Source: Butyrivibrio sp. (GTDB lineage: Bacteria > Bacillota > Clostridia > Lachnospirales > Lachnospiraceae). From it: a DNA stretch of 64,000 nucleotides. Shown piece after piece: positions 20,550-30,131 of this stretch. The stretch's first letter is position 1; the number at the start of each line of letters is the position of its first letter. The stretch covers positions 62,001-126,000 of the forward strand of contig SVFV01000007.1 of assembly GCA_015056655.1 (NCBI GenBank), read 5' to 3'. The translations under genes and the position numbers were made by a program. The notes under the pieces were generated by a model, which saw only the letters and a list, made by a program, of their open reading frames with translations, did not search any database and was not told where the DNA came from.

Positions 20550-22787
20550 ATGGAAACAGTAAAGGGGTATGTTGACCACTTTATATATAAAAATAATGAA
20601 AATGGCTATGGAGTAATGTCATTTATCACCGATGGTGAGGAAATGACCTGTGTTGGCTACTTCGTGGATGTAGATGCAGGAGATACTCTGGAGCTTAAAG
20701 GGGAAATGACCGAGCATCCGGTTTATGGAGAGCAGCTAAAGGTCAGTGAATATAATATTTCTGCTCCTGATGATGAGGAGTCTATAGAGAGGTATCTTGG
20801 ATCTGGTGCAATAAAGGGCATCGGAGAAACTATGGCGAGAAGAATCGTCAAAAAGTTCGGAGCCGATACCTTCAGGATCATAGAGGATGAGCCTGAGAGA
20901 CTTGCTGAGATCAAGGGAATAAGCGAAAGAAAAGCAAGAGACATCGCTGTTCAGCTATATGACAAAAGAGAGATGAGAGAAGCCATGGTCTTTTTGGCTG
21001 GATTTGGAATCTCTAACACTATGTCGGTCAGAATCTATGAGAGATACGGTGCACAGGTTTACTCCATTATGAAGGAGAATCCGTATCGCCTGGCTGATGA
21101 TATTGATGGAATAGGTTTTAGAACAGCGGATGAAATTGCTTCAAAGATTGGAATAAAGGTTGATTCTGATTACCGAATAAAAAGTGGAATTCTATACATG
21201 CTCATGGAGTCAGCAGCGGAAGGAAACAGCTTTTTACCAAGGGATATTTTATTAAAAAACAGCTCTGAAATGCTTGGTGTTAACGTGGAGCTTATCGATA
21301 CCCAGATAGATAACCTGATGGTGGAGAGAAAACTTGTAATAAAAAATGATGATATATATGCTTCATCATATTTTTACGAGGAACAATCCATAGCAGTAAT
21401 GCTACGAGAACTCAATCTTGACCTTTCAAGCGGTGCCGGATCTGACGAGGCTCTTTTAAACCGAATCAAAATGATTGAAGTGAGCAGAGGTATTGAACTT
21501 GATGAGCTGCAGAGAAATGCAGCAGTAGCAAGTGCCAAGAACGGAGTTGTTGTAATAACAGGTGGACCGGGAACTGGTAAGACCACAACCATAAATACAA
21601 TAATCCAGTACTATGCCGAGGAGCAGATGGATATTGTTCTGGCTGCTCCTACTGGAAGAGCTGCTAAGAGAATGACTGAGGCTACTGGTTATGAGGCTCA
21701 GACTATTCACAGATTATTAGGAGTTGGCGGCGCTGGTGCTTATGACGATAGCGATAAGGGCAGAGAGAGGATGCGCTTTGAAAAGGGCGCTGACAATCCT
21801 TTGGAAGTAGACGCCATAATCATAGATGAGATGTCTATGGTGGACATGCACCTCTTCAATGCACTTTTAAAAGCAGTAATTCCGGGAACCCATCTTATAC
21901 TTGTTGGAGACAGCTCACAGCTTCCCAGCGTTGGACCAGGACAGGTGCTAAGAGATATTATTGCAAGCAAAGCATTTCCTACGATCATACTTGAGAAGAT
22001 TTTCAGACAGGCACAGCAAAGTGATATAGTGGTCAATGCTCATCATATAAAGCTTGGTGAACACATAGTGATGGATAACAAGAGCAAGGACTTTTTCCTC
22101 TTAAAGAGAGATAATCCTGATGTTATCTACAAGCACATGATTCAGCTTATAAAGGAAAAGCTTCCGGGATATGTAAATGCCAAGAGCCTCGATATTCAGG
22201 TCCTGACACCAATGAAGAGAGGACCGCTTGGAGCAGAAAGCCTGAACCAGATTTTGCAGAAATATCTAAATCCTGCGGACAGAGATAAAAGAGAATACGC
22301 CTTTGGGGAGAGGCTCCTCCGTGAGGGCGACAAGGTAATGCAGATAAGAAATAACTATCAGGCGGAATGGGAAGTTCTTGGAAAATACGGGATTCCTACT
22401 GATAAGGGAATGGGTGTATTTAATGGAGACATGGGATATATCCAGAAGATAAACGAGCCCATGCGAGAACTGACGGTGGAGTTTGATGAAGGAAGATGTG
22501 TGATATATCCTTTCTCAGAGCTTGATGAGCTTGAGCTTGCGTACGCTATCACGATCCACAAGTCCCAGGGCTCTGAATATCCGGCAGTAATCCTTCCGCT
22601 CCTTGGAGGGCCGAGGATGCTCCTTAACAGGAACCTTCTTTATACTGCTGTCACAAGAGCGAAAAGCTGTGTTGTAATACTTGGAAGTGAAAGCACAGTT
22701 GAAAACATGATAGACAATGAGGAGCAGTTAAAAAGGTATACAGGACTTGAAGCAACCATAAGGGAGGTTTTAAGTAGTGCAGGGTGA
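20550..22787 (+). CDS. recD2: RecD2-like ATP-dependent DNA helicase
   Basis: ITGGPGTGKTTTINTI, IIDEMSMVD, LVGDSSQLPSVGPG, AITIHKSQGSEYP; RBS AGGAGG before the ATG at 20550. Confidence 0.95.
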   Translation: METVKGYVDHFIYKNNENGYGVMSFITDGEEMTCVGYFVDVDAGDTLELKGEMTEHPVYGEQLKVSEYNISAPDDEESIERYLGSGAIKGIGETMARRIVKKFGADTFRIIEDEPERLAEIKGISERKARDIAVQLYDKREMREAMVFLAGFGISNTMSVRIYERYGAQVYSIMKENPYRLADDIDGIGFRTADEIASKIGIKVDSDYRIKSGILYMLMESAAEGNSFLPRDILLKNSSEMLGVNVELIDTQIDNLMVERKLVIKNDDIYASSYFYEEQSIAVMLRELNLDLSSGAGSDEALLNRIKMIEVSRGIELDELQRNAAVASAKNGVVVITGGPGTGKTTTINTIIQYYAEEQMDIVLAAPTGRAAKRMTEATGYEAQTIHRLLGVGGAGAYDDSDKGRERMRFEKGADNPLEVDAIIIDEMSMVDMHLFNALLKAVIPGTHLILVGDSSQLPSVGPGQVLRDIIASKAFPTIILEKIFRQAQQSDIVVNAHHIKLGEHIVMDNKSKDFFLLKRDNPDVIYKHMIQLIKEKLPGYVNAKSLDIQVLTPMKRGPLGAESLNQILQKYLNPADRDKREYAFGERLLREGDKVMQIRNNYQAEWEVLGKYGIPTDKGMGVFNGDMGYIQKINEPMRELTVEFDEGRCVIYPFSELDELELAYAITIHKSQGSEYPAVILPLLGGPRMLLNRNLLYTAVTRAKSCVVILGSESTVENMIDNEEQLKRYTGLEATIREVLSSAG

Positions 22788-23493
22788 AATGATGGAAGCT
22801 GCTGTTTCACTTTTGTATCCCAGGCGTTGTCCAATCTGTGATGGCATAGTTAGAAGGCAGGAAGGTATCATACATACAGACTGTAAAAAGAAGGTCAGGA
22901 CAGCGGGCAAAATAACCTGCATGAAATGTGGTAAACCACTTAGAAGTGAGCAGGACGAATACTGTGAGGATTGCCGGAAGACAAAGCATGTATTTGACAG
23001 AGGTTATTCGGTTTTCAGATACAGATCAATATCAGGATCTATTTACAGATTCAAGTATTCAGGTAGGAGAGAATACGCAAGATATTACGGAGAAGTCACA
23101 AGAGATACACTTGGAGAAGTTATTAAGGACATTGGTCCAGATGCTATTATACCTATTCCAATGTACGGACCAAAGAAACGTACAAGGGGTTATAATCAGG
23201 CAGAAATTCTGGCTGAAGCTATAGGAAAAGAGTGTGGAATTCCGGTCAGAAGTAACGTCATAAAAAGGGTCAAAAACACAGTGCCCATGAAACTTTTGGA
23301 CAGTCGCAGAAGACGCTCGAATTTGAAAAAGGCTTTTAATATAAGCGGAAATGATGTAAAATTTAAGTGTATTATCCTTATTGATGACATTTATACAACA
23401 GGCAGTACAATCGATGCTGTTGCAAAAGAGTTCCGAAGGATTGGGGTTGAGAAAATATTTTTTATCACACTGGCCATCGGAGATGTTGTGTGA
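22777..23493 (+). CDS. comFC: ComF-family phosphoribosyltransferase
   Basis: CPICD...C-rich N-terminus; GYNQAEILAEAI; CIILIDDIYTTGSTIDAVA. Confidence 0.92.
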   Translation: MQGEMMEAAVSLLYPRRCPICDGIVRRQEGIIHTDCKKKVRTAGKITCMKCGKPLRSEQDEYCEDCRKTKHVFDRGYSVFRYRSISGSIYRFKYSGRREYARYYGEVTRDTLGEVIKDIGPDAIIPIPMYGPKKRTRGYNQAEILAEAIGKECGIPVRSNVIKRVKNTVPMKLLDSRRRRSNLKKAFNISGNDVKFKCIILIDDIYTTGSTIDAVAKEFRRIGVEKIFFITLAIGDVV

Positions 23494-23523
23494 AGTTACA
23501 CTATATACTTGCAGGAGGTTAAT

Positions 23524-23952
23524 ATGAGCAATATCAAGAATTGTGTAAGATGTGGCAAGATGTTTAATTACATCGCGGGTGATCCTATCTGTGATGTCTG
23601 CAAAAAGGAAATCGAGGAGAAATTCCAGGAAGTTAAGAAATATATCGAAGAGAATCCCGGAAGCGGACTCAAGCAGATTTGTGAAGAGTGTAACGTTCCT
23701 TCTAAACAGCTGAAGAAATGGATTCTTGAAGAGAGACTTATGTTCACAGAGAATTCTCCTATTCAGATCACATGTGAGAACTGTGGTGCCAGAATTCAGA
23801 CAGGAAGACTTTGCGCTAAATGTAAGGCAACTGTTACTAATGCACTTAATGATACAGTTAAGCAGCGCCAGGATGCGCTTGCAGCTGAGCTTGCAAAGAA
23901 ACAGAAGAAGCAGGCTGATGCTAAATCAGGAATGAAATTCCTGAAAACGTGA
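23524..23952 (+). CDS. YvyF-like flagellar operon protein with zinc-ribbon cysteines
   Basis: MSNIKNCVRCGKMFNYIAGDPICDVCKKEI and second C-x2-C pairs; RBS GCAGGAGG. Confidence 0.8.
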   Translation: MSNIKNCVRCGKMFNYIAGDPICDVCKKEIEEKFQEVKKYIEENPGSGLKQICEECNVPSKQLKKWILEERLMFTENSPIQITCENCGARIQTGRLCAKCKATVTNALNDTVKQRQDALAAELAKKQKKQADAKSGMKFLKT

Positions 23953-23968
23953 AACGCGTGAGGAGTTT

Positions 23969-24358
23969 ATGTTAAACGAGGAGCGAGTAATCCTGATGAC
24001 CAGGATGGCTGCATTTGAGCAGCATGAGGGGAAAAAGAATAACGCTATTAATTCATACTTCCGCAGCGACTATGTTGGATATGAGGTACTGAAGTCTATT
24101 ATCAGTGCCACTATCGTATATCTGATACTGGTCGCTGCCTATGTGATGTACCATTTTTCTGATGTATTACAGGACATCTATAATACTGATGTTATGGGAA
24201 CTGCCAGAAAATATCTGGTTTACTACATTGCACTTGTAGGCGTATATTCATTGATTTCGGGCGTCTACTATTCTATCCGGTATCGCAAAATGCGAGGCAG
24301 CATGAGGGCTTATTATGCATGCCTGAAAAAACTCGGCAGAATGTACGAAAAGGAATGA
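23969..24358 (+). CDS. Small membrane protein of unknown function
   Basis: 129 aa, two hydrophobic segments, tightly packed upstream of the cdaA region. Confidence 0.7.
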   Translation: MLNEERVILMTRMAAFEQHEGKKNNAINSYFRSDYVGYEVLKSIISATIVYLILVAAYVMYHFSDVLQDIYNTDVMGTARKYLVYYIALVGVYSLISGVYYSIRYRKMRGSMRAYYACLKKLGRMYEKE

Positions 24359-24362
24359 GAAG

Positions 24363-25328
24363 ATGACGTCTTTATTGGAATTACGCGAATACATTAAAAA
24401 CTTTTATGTAAAATACGAGATTTATATAACTTATATCTGGAAGTTTCTGCTTTCATTCATAGCGTTTGTAATGATCGGCAACAAGGTAGGTTTTCAGGGT
24501 AGTTTAACCAAATTACCCATTCTTTTGATGGCTGCTTTGTTGTGTTCTATCATGCCTACAAACTTTATGGTGTTTGTTTCTGCAGGTTTCATTCTTGGAC
24601 ATTTATATAAGCTTTCAATGCAGTGTACAGTAGTTGCACTTATCGTGTTCCTTCTAATGTTCCTTTTGTATTTCAGATTTTCTCCTAAGGATACACTGGC
24701 AGTAATGCTTACACCTATGGCTTTTTATTTGAGCATCCCATATGTGATGCCGATTGCACTTGGACTTTTAGGAAGTCCCTCTTCAGTTATTTCAATGTCC
24801 TTTGGTGTAATTGTTTCATTTATGATTTCTTACATCTCAGTTAATGCCACAGCGCTTACGGCTTCAAACATTGAAGAGACAGCTAATCAGTTCCAGACAA
24901 TTATTTCTGAGCTTCTTGGCAATAAGCAGATGTGGATGTATGTAGTATGTTTTGGAATCACACTTATAGTTGTTTACCTGATCAGACGTATGTCAGTTGA
25001 TCATTCATGGACAGTGGCAATTATTGTAGGAGCACTTACAGACATTATCTGCCTTTTGGTGGGTGATCTTATGTACACAACACAGTTATCCTTCGCAGGT
25101 GTTATTGTGCAGTCATTGTTAGCTGTGTGTGTCGTTTTTGTTATTAAGTTTTTTGCATTTAATCTGGATTACACGAGAATTGAGAAGGTCCAGTTTGAAG
25201 ATGATGAGTATTACTATTATGTAAAGGCTGTACCGAAGGTTACGGTTTCAACACCGGCACCAAAGGTTAAGCAGATAAATAAAGCAAATGTAAGCCGAGA
25301 TTACAGAGGTAGAGACAGAGGCGAGTGA
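24363..25328 (+). CDS. Integral membrane protein of unknown function upstream of cdaA
   Basis: Multiple TM segments and a charged tail DDEYYYYVKAVPKVTV; 5-bp gap to cdaA. Confidence 0.75.
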   Translation: MTSLLELREYIKNFYVKYEIYITYIWKFLLSFIAFVMIGNKVGFQGSLTKLPILLMAALLCSIMPTNFMVFVSAGFILGHLYKLSMQCTVVALIVFLLMFLLYFRFSPKDTLAVMLTPMAFYLSIPYVMPIALGLLGSPSSVISMSFGVIVSFMISYISVNATALTASNIEETANQFQTIISELLGNKQMWMYVVCFGITLIVVYLIRRMSVDHSWTVAIIVGALTDIICLLVGDLMYTTQLSFAGVIVQSLLAVCVVFVIKFFAFNLDYTRIEKVQFEDDEYYYYVKAVPKVTVSTPAPKVKQINKANVSRDYRGRDRGE

Positions 25329-25333
25329 TTTAG

Positions 25334-26206
25334 ATGCAACAGATAGGTTTTTTTCTTGAAAACAATCTGACAAGTTTGCACATGCCAACAGTGAGGGCTT
25401 TGGACGTCGCACAGATGATCATAATTGCCTTCCTGATATATCAGATTTTGGTTTGGGCAAAAACAACGAGACTATGGTCCCTTTTAAAAGGGGTCGTAGT
25501 TATTATTGTGTTTATAGTAATTGCAGCTGCATTCAATATGACAACAATTCTCTGGATTGTGCAGAATGTATTTGGAATTGCTGTAACTGCGATGGTTGTT
25601 ATACTCCAGCCCGAGCTTAGGAAAGCGCTTGAAGGAATTGGCAGAAGAAACTTCCTTCATGGCTTTTTGAATTTTGCTGAAGCAACAGAAGAGGGTAGAT
25701 TTTCTGATAAGACAATTAGCGAGATAGTTCGCGCTTCAGTTGAAATGGCTAAGGTAAGGACAGGCGCGCTGATAGTTATAGAGCAGCTTTCATCACTTAG
25801 CGAGTTTGAGAGAACCGGAATTGATGTTGATGGTATTGTTACCAGTCAGCTATTGATTAATATTTTTGAACATAATACACCTCTCCATGACGGAGCAGTA
25901 ATTATCAGGGGCGACAGAATTATGGCTGCAACCTGCTATCTGCCCTTGTCAGATAATATGGAGCTTGGTAAAGAGCTTGGCACCAGACACAGAGCTGGCG
26001 TTGGTGTCTCTGAGGTTACAGATTCTCTTACCATCATTGTTTCTGAGGAAACAGGTAAGATAAGTGTTGCTTATATGGGAGAGCTCGAAAGAGCAGTAGA
26101 TAGCGACAGGCTTCGTGAGAGACTTAGACAGATACAGAATAAGACAGGCGAAGATAAAAAGAAGAAATACAAGATAAACAAAAAAGCGAAAGGAAAGGCG
26201 AAATGA
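25334..26206 (+). CDS. cdaA: Diadenylate cyclase CdaA (DAC domain)
   Basis: N-terminal TM segments; LHDGAVIIRGDRIMAATCYLPLS and GTRHRAGVGVSEVTDSLTIIVSEETGKIS. Confidence 0.96.
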   Translation: MQQIGFFLENNLTSLHMPTVRALDVAQMIIIAFLIYQILVWAKTTRLWSLLKGVVVIIVFIVIAAAFNMTTILWIVQNVFGIAVTAMVVILQPELRKALEGIGRRNFLHGFLNFAEATEEGRFSDKTISEIVRASVEMAKVRTGALIVIEQLSSLSEFERTGIDVDGIVTSQLLINIFEHNTPLHDGAVIIRGDRIMAATCYLPLSDNMELGKELGTRHRAGVGVSEVTDSLTIIVSEETGKISVAYMGELERAVDSDRLRERLRQIQNKTGEDKKKKYKINKKAKGKAK

Positions 26207-27492
26207 AGAAGTTCAATTTTACAGCCAACTTGGGCCTGAAGATTGCTTCGCTGTTCTTTGCCGCACTTCTTTGGTTCCTTGTTACAAATATAAATGATCC
26301 TGTGGATTCCGTTAGATTCAGTAATATTTCTGTGACTTTGAGGAATACAAATAAGATCACAGATAATAATCAGGTGTATGAAGTGCTTGATGGTACTGAT
26401 ACGATTTCAACGGTTACTGTTTATGCGCCCAGATCCACAGTGGATTCCCTTAATCGTGACAATATTGTGGCGATTGCAGATTTAGATGATATGGCTGTGA
26501 TTGATGGAGAGTATGTTGTCTCTGTCCAGCTTTCAACAAATAAATATAATAACCAGATACAGAGTATAGTCGGAACTTCAGATACAGTGAGACTTAGCGT
26601 TGAGGATAAGGCATCCAAGACCCTTGCTATTTCCGCTACAACAAGTGGAAGTCTTTCTGAGGGCTATATAATTGGGGATGTGGTAACAGATCAGAACCAG
26701 ATCCGTATCACTGGACCAAAGTCTGTAGTTGATAATGTTTCTACAGCTTCTGTAAACGTAGAAGTTACAGGATATACAACCAACATTGGAACCAATGCAG
26801 AAATCCATCTGTATGACAAGGATGGAAATGAGGTTGCAAAGGATAACCTGAAGCTTAGCAGTACATCTGTTGGCGTAAACGTTACTATCCTTGCAACAAA
26901 GAGAGTTCCTGTTGACTATCAGGTAGTAGGTATGCCTGCTGATGGTTATGTATTCACGGGAGAAGTTGATGTAGAGCCTGACTCAGTCCTCTTGGCTGGA
27001 AGAATGTCAGTGCTTAACGGAATAGAAGAAATTTCTGTTTCCGATGATGCTTTGGATATTACAGGTCTTACAGGAGACCTTAATGCAACAATAGATTTGT
27101 CCGGATATCTGCCTGGTAATGTTACCTTTGGAGATGAGGACTTTAATGGAATAGCAACAATCACAGCTCACATCGAAGCAACCAGTGATATCAAAGTGGA
27201 GGTGCCTTACCAGCATATCGCGCTTGTAAATGTACCTGATGGATATAACGCTGAGATTGTTGGAGATACAGAGGAGTTCACTGTAACCTGTAGTGGACTT
27301 GAGGATGTTATTAGCGGAATTTCTGATTCCGATATCACAGGAACAATAGATTTATCTAAGGTTATAGACAGTGCAGAAGAAGCTGAGGATTTAAGTGGAG
27401 AATATTCTGCGACAGTGTCACTTTCACTTCCGGGAGGAGTTATGACATCTGATACTATAACAGTGACTGTGGAACTATCTAAGGTAGAATAG
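26203..27492 (+). CDS. cdaR: YbbR-repeat protein CdaR
   Basis: N-terminal TM plus YbbR-like repeats; overlaps cdaA by 4 bp. Confidence 0.92.
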   Translation: MKKFNFTANLGLKIASLFFAALLWFLVTNINDPVDSVRFSNISVTLRNTNKITDNNQVYEVLDGTDTISTVTVYAPRSTVDSLNRDNIVAIADLDDMAVIDGEYVVSVQLSTNKYNNQIQSIVGTSDTVRLSVEDKASKTLAISATTSGSLSEGYIIGDVVTDQNQIRITGPKSVVDNVSTASVNVEVTGYTTNIGTNAEIHLYDKDGNEVAKDNLKLSSTSVGVNVTILATKRVPVDYQVVGMPADGYVFTGEVDVEPDSVLLAGRMSVLNGIEEISVSDDALDITGLTGDLNATIDLSGYLPGNVTFGDEDFNGIATITAHIEATSDIKVEVPYQHIALVNVPDGYNAEIVGDTEEFTVTCSGLEDVISGISDSDITGTIDLSKVIDSAEEAEDLSGEYSATVSLSLPGGVMTSDTITVTVELSKVE

Positions 27493-27509
27493 AATTATTT
27501 GGAGGATTT

Positions 27510-28859
27510 ATGGCAAGATTATTTGGAACAGACGGGGTAAGAGGAGTTGCTAATGACGAACTCACTCCCCTTTTAGCTATGCAGCTTGGTCAGGCAGGAG
27601 CTTATGTACTTTCTAAGGAGAATCAGCACAAGCCTACAATCATGGTTGGTTGCGACACCAGACTGTCAGGAGATATGCTTGCATCAGCTCTTATGGCTGG
27701 AGCATGCTCAGTAGGAGCTAACGTGGTAAATGTAGGAGTTTTACCGACACCTGCGGTTGCTTATCTTACCAAGAAGAATAGAGTTGATGCAGGTGTAGTT
27801 ATTTCTGCATCACACAATCCGATGGAATTCAATGGGATAAAATTCTTTGATGGACAGGGCTTCAAGCTTCCTGATGCACTTGAGGATGAGATTGAAGAGC
27901 TTATCAGAAACAACATGGAAGGCGTGAAAATGCCTACAGGTGCTGGGATTGGTAAGATAAAGAATCGTCCTGATGCTAAGGAAGAATACATTAACCACAG
28001 TCTTAGATGTGTAGATGTTCATCTTGATGGATTCAAGATTGTTATGGACTGTGCAGAAGGTGCAAGCTCATATACTTCTGTAGAGACAATCAGACAGACT
28101 GGCGCAGAGGTTATAACAATCCATACCAATCCTGATGGAACAAACATAAATGCAAACTGCGGTTCCACACACATGGAAGAACTTATGGGACGCGTGGTTA
28201 CTGAGAAGGCAGATATTGGTCTTGCTTTTGATGGTGATGCAGACAGATTCCTCGCTGTAGATGAGAATGGTACATTAGTCAATGGTGATGAGATCATGGC
28301 TATCATCGGAAAGCACATGAAGGAGAACGGCCGTCTTAAGAATGACACTATTGTTGCTACAGTAATGAGTAACCTTGGATTCTTCAAGATGGGTGAGCGC
28401 GAAGGAATCAAGATTGAGAAGACCAAGGTTGGTGACAGATATGTTCTTGAGAGAATGAAAAAGATCGGTGCTAACTTCGGCGGAGAACAGTCTGGACACA
28501 TTATTTTCCTTGACGACAATACCACAGGTGATGGCCTGCTTTCAGCACTTCATCTTCTCAAGGTAATGAAGGACACAGGAAAGAAGCTCTCAGAACTGGC
28601 AAAGGTTATGGAGGTTATGCCTCAGGCACTTTATAATGCAACAGTTCCTACTCATAAGAAGGATCATTACATGGAGTATCCCGAGATTGCAGATGCAATC
28701 GATGCTCTTGAGATGAAGTTTGCGGGCGATGGAAGAGTCCTTATCAGACCATCAGGTACAGAGCCGCTTGTAAGAGTTATGATTGAAGGAAAAGACCAGA
28801 AGGTCATTGAAGAAGAAGCAAAGAAACTGGCAGAGTTGATACAGAATGTAATGCTTTGA
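27510..28859 (+). CDS. glmM: Phosphoglucosamine mutase
   Basis: FGTDGVRGVAN, VVISASHNPMEFNGIKFF, LAFDGDADRFLAVD, RPSGTEPLVRVMIEG. Confidence 0.98.
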   Translation: MARLFGTDGVRGVANDELTPLLAMQLGQAGAYVLSKENQHKPTIMVGCDTRLSGDMLASALMAGACSVGANVVNVGVLPTPAVAYLTKKNRVDAGVVISASHNPMEFNGIKFFDGQGFKLPDALEDEIEELIRNNMEGVKMPTGAGIGKIKNRPDAKEEYINHSLRCVDVHLDGFKIVMDCAEGASSYTSVETIRQTGAEVITIHTNPDGTNINANCGSTHMEELMGRVVTEKADIGLAFDGDADRFLAVDENGTLVNGDEIMAIIGKHMKENGRLKNDTIVATVMSNLGFFKMGEREGIKIEKTKVGDRYVLERMKKIGANFGGEQSGHIIFLDDNTTGDGLLSALHLLKVMKDTGKKLSELAKVMEVMPQALYNATVPTHKKDHYMEYPEIADAIDALEMKFAGDGRVLIRPSGTEPLVRVMIEGKDQKVIEEEAKKLAELIQNVML

Positions 28860-28880
28860 TGCATTAAGAAGGTTGATTAT

Positions 28881-29144
28881 ATGGTAACAAGAAAGGTAGT
28901 CATAAAGAATCCTACAGGTCTTCATTTGAGACCGGCTGGAAATCTGTGTAAGGTAGCGATGAATTACAAGTCGCACATAACATTTATGTACGGTGATAAT
29001 TCAGCGAATGCAAAGAGTGTACTTAGTGTTCTTGGCGCATGTATAAAGTGTGGCGATGAACTTGAATTTAGATGTGAAGGACCCGATGAAGAAGAAGCTT
29101 TGGAGGCGCTTGTAGCGGCTATCGAAGGCGGACTTGGGGAATAA
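28881..29144 (+). CDS. HPr-family phosphocarrier protein
   Basis: NPTGLHLRPAG with catalytic His; NAKSVLSVLGACIKCGDELEF. Confidence 0.9.
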   Translation: MVTRKVVIKNPTGLHLRPAGNLCKVAMNYKSHITFMYGDNSANAKSVLSVLGACIKCGDELEFRCEGPDEEEALEALVAAIEGGLGE

Positions 29145-29151
29145 AATATTA

Positions 29152-29187
29152 ACGGACGGCAGGCTTGTCGTCCGTAAAACATTTTTT
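29152..29187 (+). terminator. Putative terminator after HPr
   Basis: ACGGACG-gcaggcttgt-CGTCCGT then AAAACATTTTTT. Confidence 0.55.
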
Positions 29188-29236
29188 AAACAACAGGTTT
29201 ATTTGCCTGTGAAAATGAAATAGAAAGGCATATGAA

Positions 29237-30118
29237 ATGAAAAAGATAATTGTAACAGGTTGTAATGGTCAGTTAGGAAGAGCGATAAATATTGAACTTT
29301 CAAAGAGTGGAGAATATAAGCTTGTAAACACAGATGTGTTCGAGCAGGATGGAATTACTCCCTTGGACATTACAAATGTTGATAAGGTTGTAGAGCTTGC
29401 AAGAGAGGTTAAGCCTTACGCTATCGTTAACTGTGCTGCTTACACAGCAGTTGATGCTCAGGAAAAGGATGTGGATCTGGCTTATAAGATCAATGCTATA
29501 GGCCCCAGAAACCTTGCAATCGCAGCCACAGAGACAGGCGCAAAGCTTGTACATATTTCAACTGATTATGTCTTTGATGGTAATGGCACAAAGCCTTACG
29601 TTGAGTTTGATAAAACTGGTCCTGTAAGTAAGTATGGTATTACAAAGCTTGCCGGAGAGCAGTTTGTAGAGAAGTTTGCAAAGAACTACTTCACTATCAG
29701 AACAGCATGGCTTTATGGCGATGGTAAAAACTTCGTAAAGACAATGATGAACCTGTCTGAAAAGATGGATGAGATCAGTGTTGTATGTGATCAGCTTGGA
29801 ACACCTACAAGTACTTATGAGCTTGCAAGAGCAATTCATTTCCTTATGGAGACAGAGAATTATGGTCTGTTCCATGGAACCTGCGAAGGTGATACTAACT
29901 GGGCTGATTTCACAGAGGAGATCTTCAGAATAGCTGGTAAGTCTACTCATGTTAAGCATGTTACAAGTAAGGAATATGCACAGATGAATCCTCAGGCTGC
30001 ACCGAGACCTGCATATTCAATTCTTGAGAACTACATGTTCAAGCTTACATCTGACTTTATGTTTGCTGACTGGCATGATGCTATTGAGAAATACATGAAA
30101 GAATTTATTTTGAAATAA
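29237..30118 (+). CDS. rmlD: dTDP-4-dehydrorhamnose reductase
   Basis: VTGCNGQLGRAI, NCAAYTAVDAQEKD, STDYVFDG, YGITKLAGEQFV. Confidence 0.93.
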   Translation: MKKIIVTGCNGQLGRAINIELSKSGEYKLVNTDVFEQDGITPLDITNVDKVVELAREVKPYAIVNCAAYTAVDAQEKDVDLAYKINAIGPRNLAIAATETGAKLVHISTDYVFDGNGTKPYVEFDKTGPVSKYGITKLAGEQFVEKFAKNYFTIRTAWLYGDGKNFVKTMMNLSEKMDEISVVCDQLGTPTSTYELARAIHFLMETENYGLFHGTCEGDTNWADFTEEIFRIAGKSTHVKHVTSKEYAQMNPQAAPRPAYSILENYMFKLTSDFMFADWHDAIEKYMKEFILK

Positions 30119-30131
30119 GAGGTGACAGTTT

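Noticed and set aside
28019-28525. Minus-strand ORF of 168 aa
   Set aside because: Antisense to the highly conserved glmM; a shadow ORF from biased codon usage.
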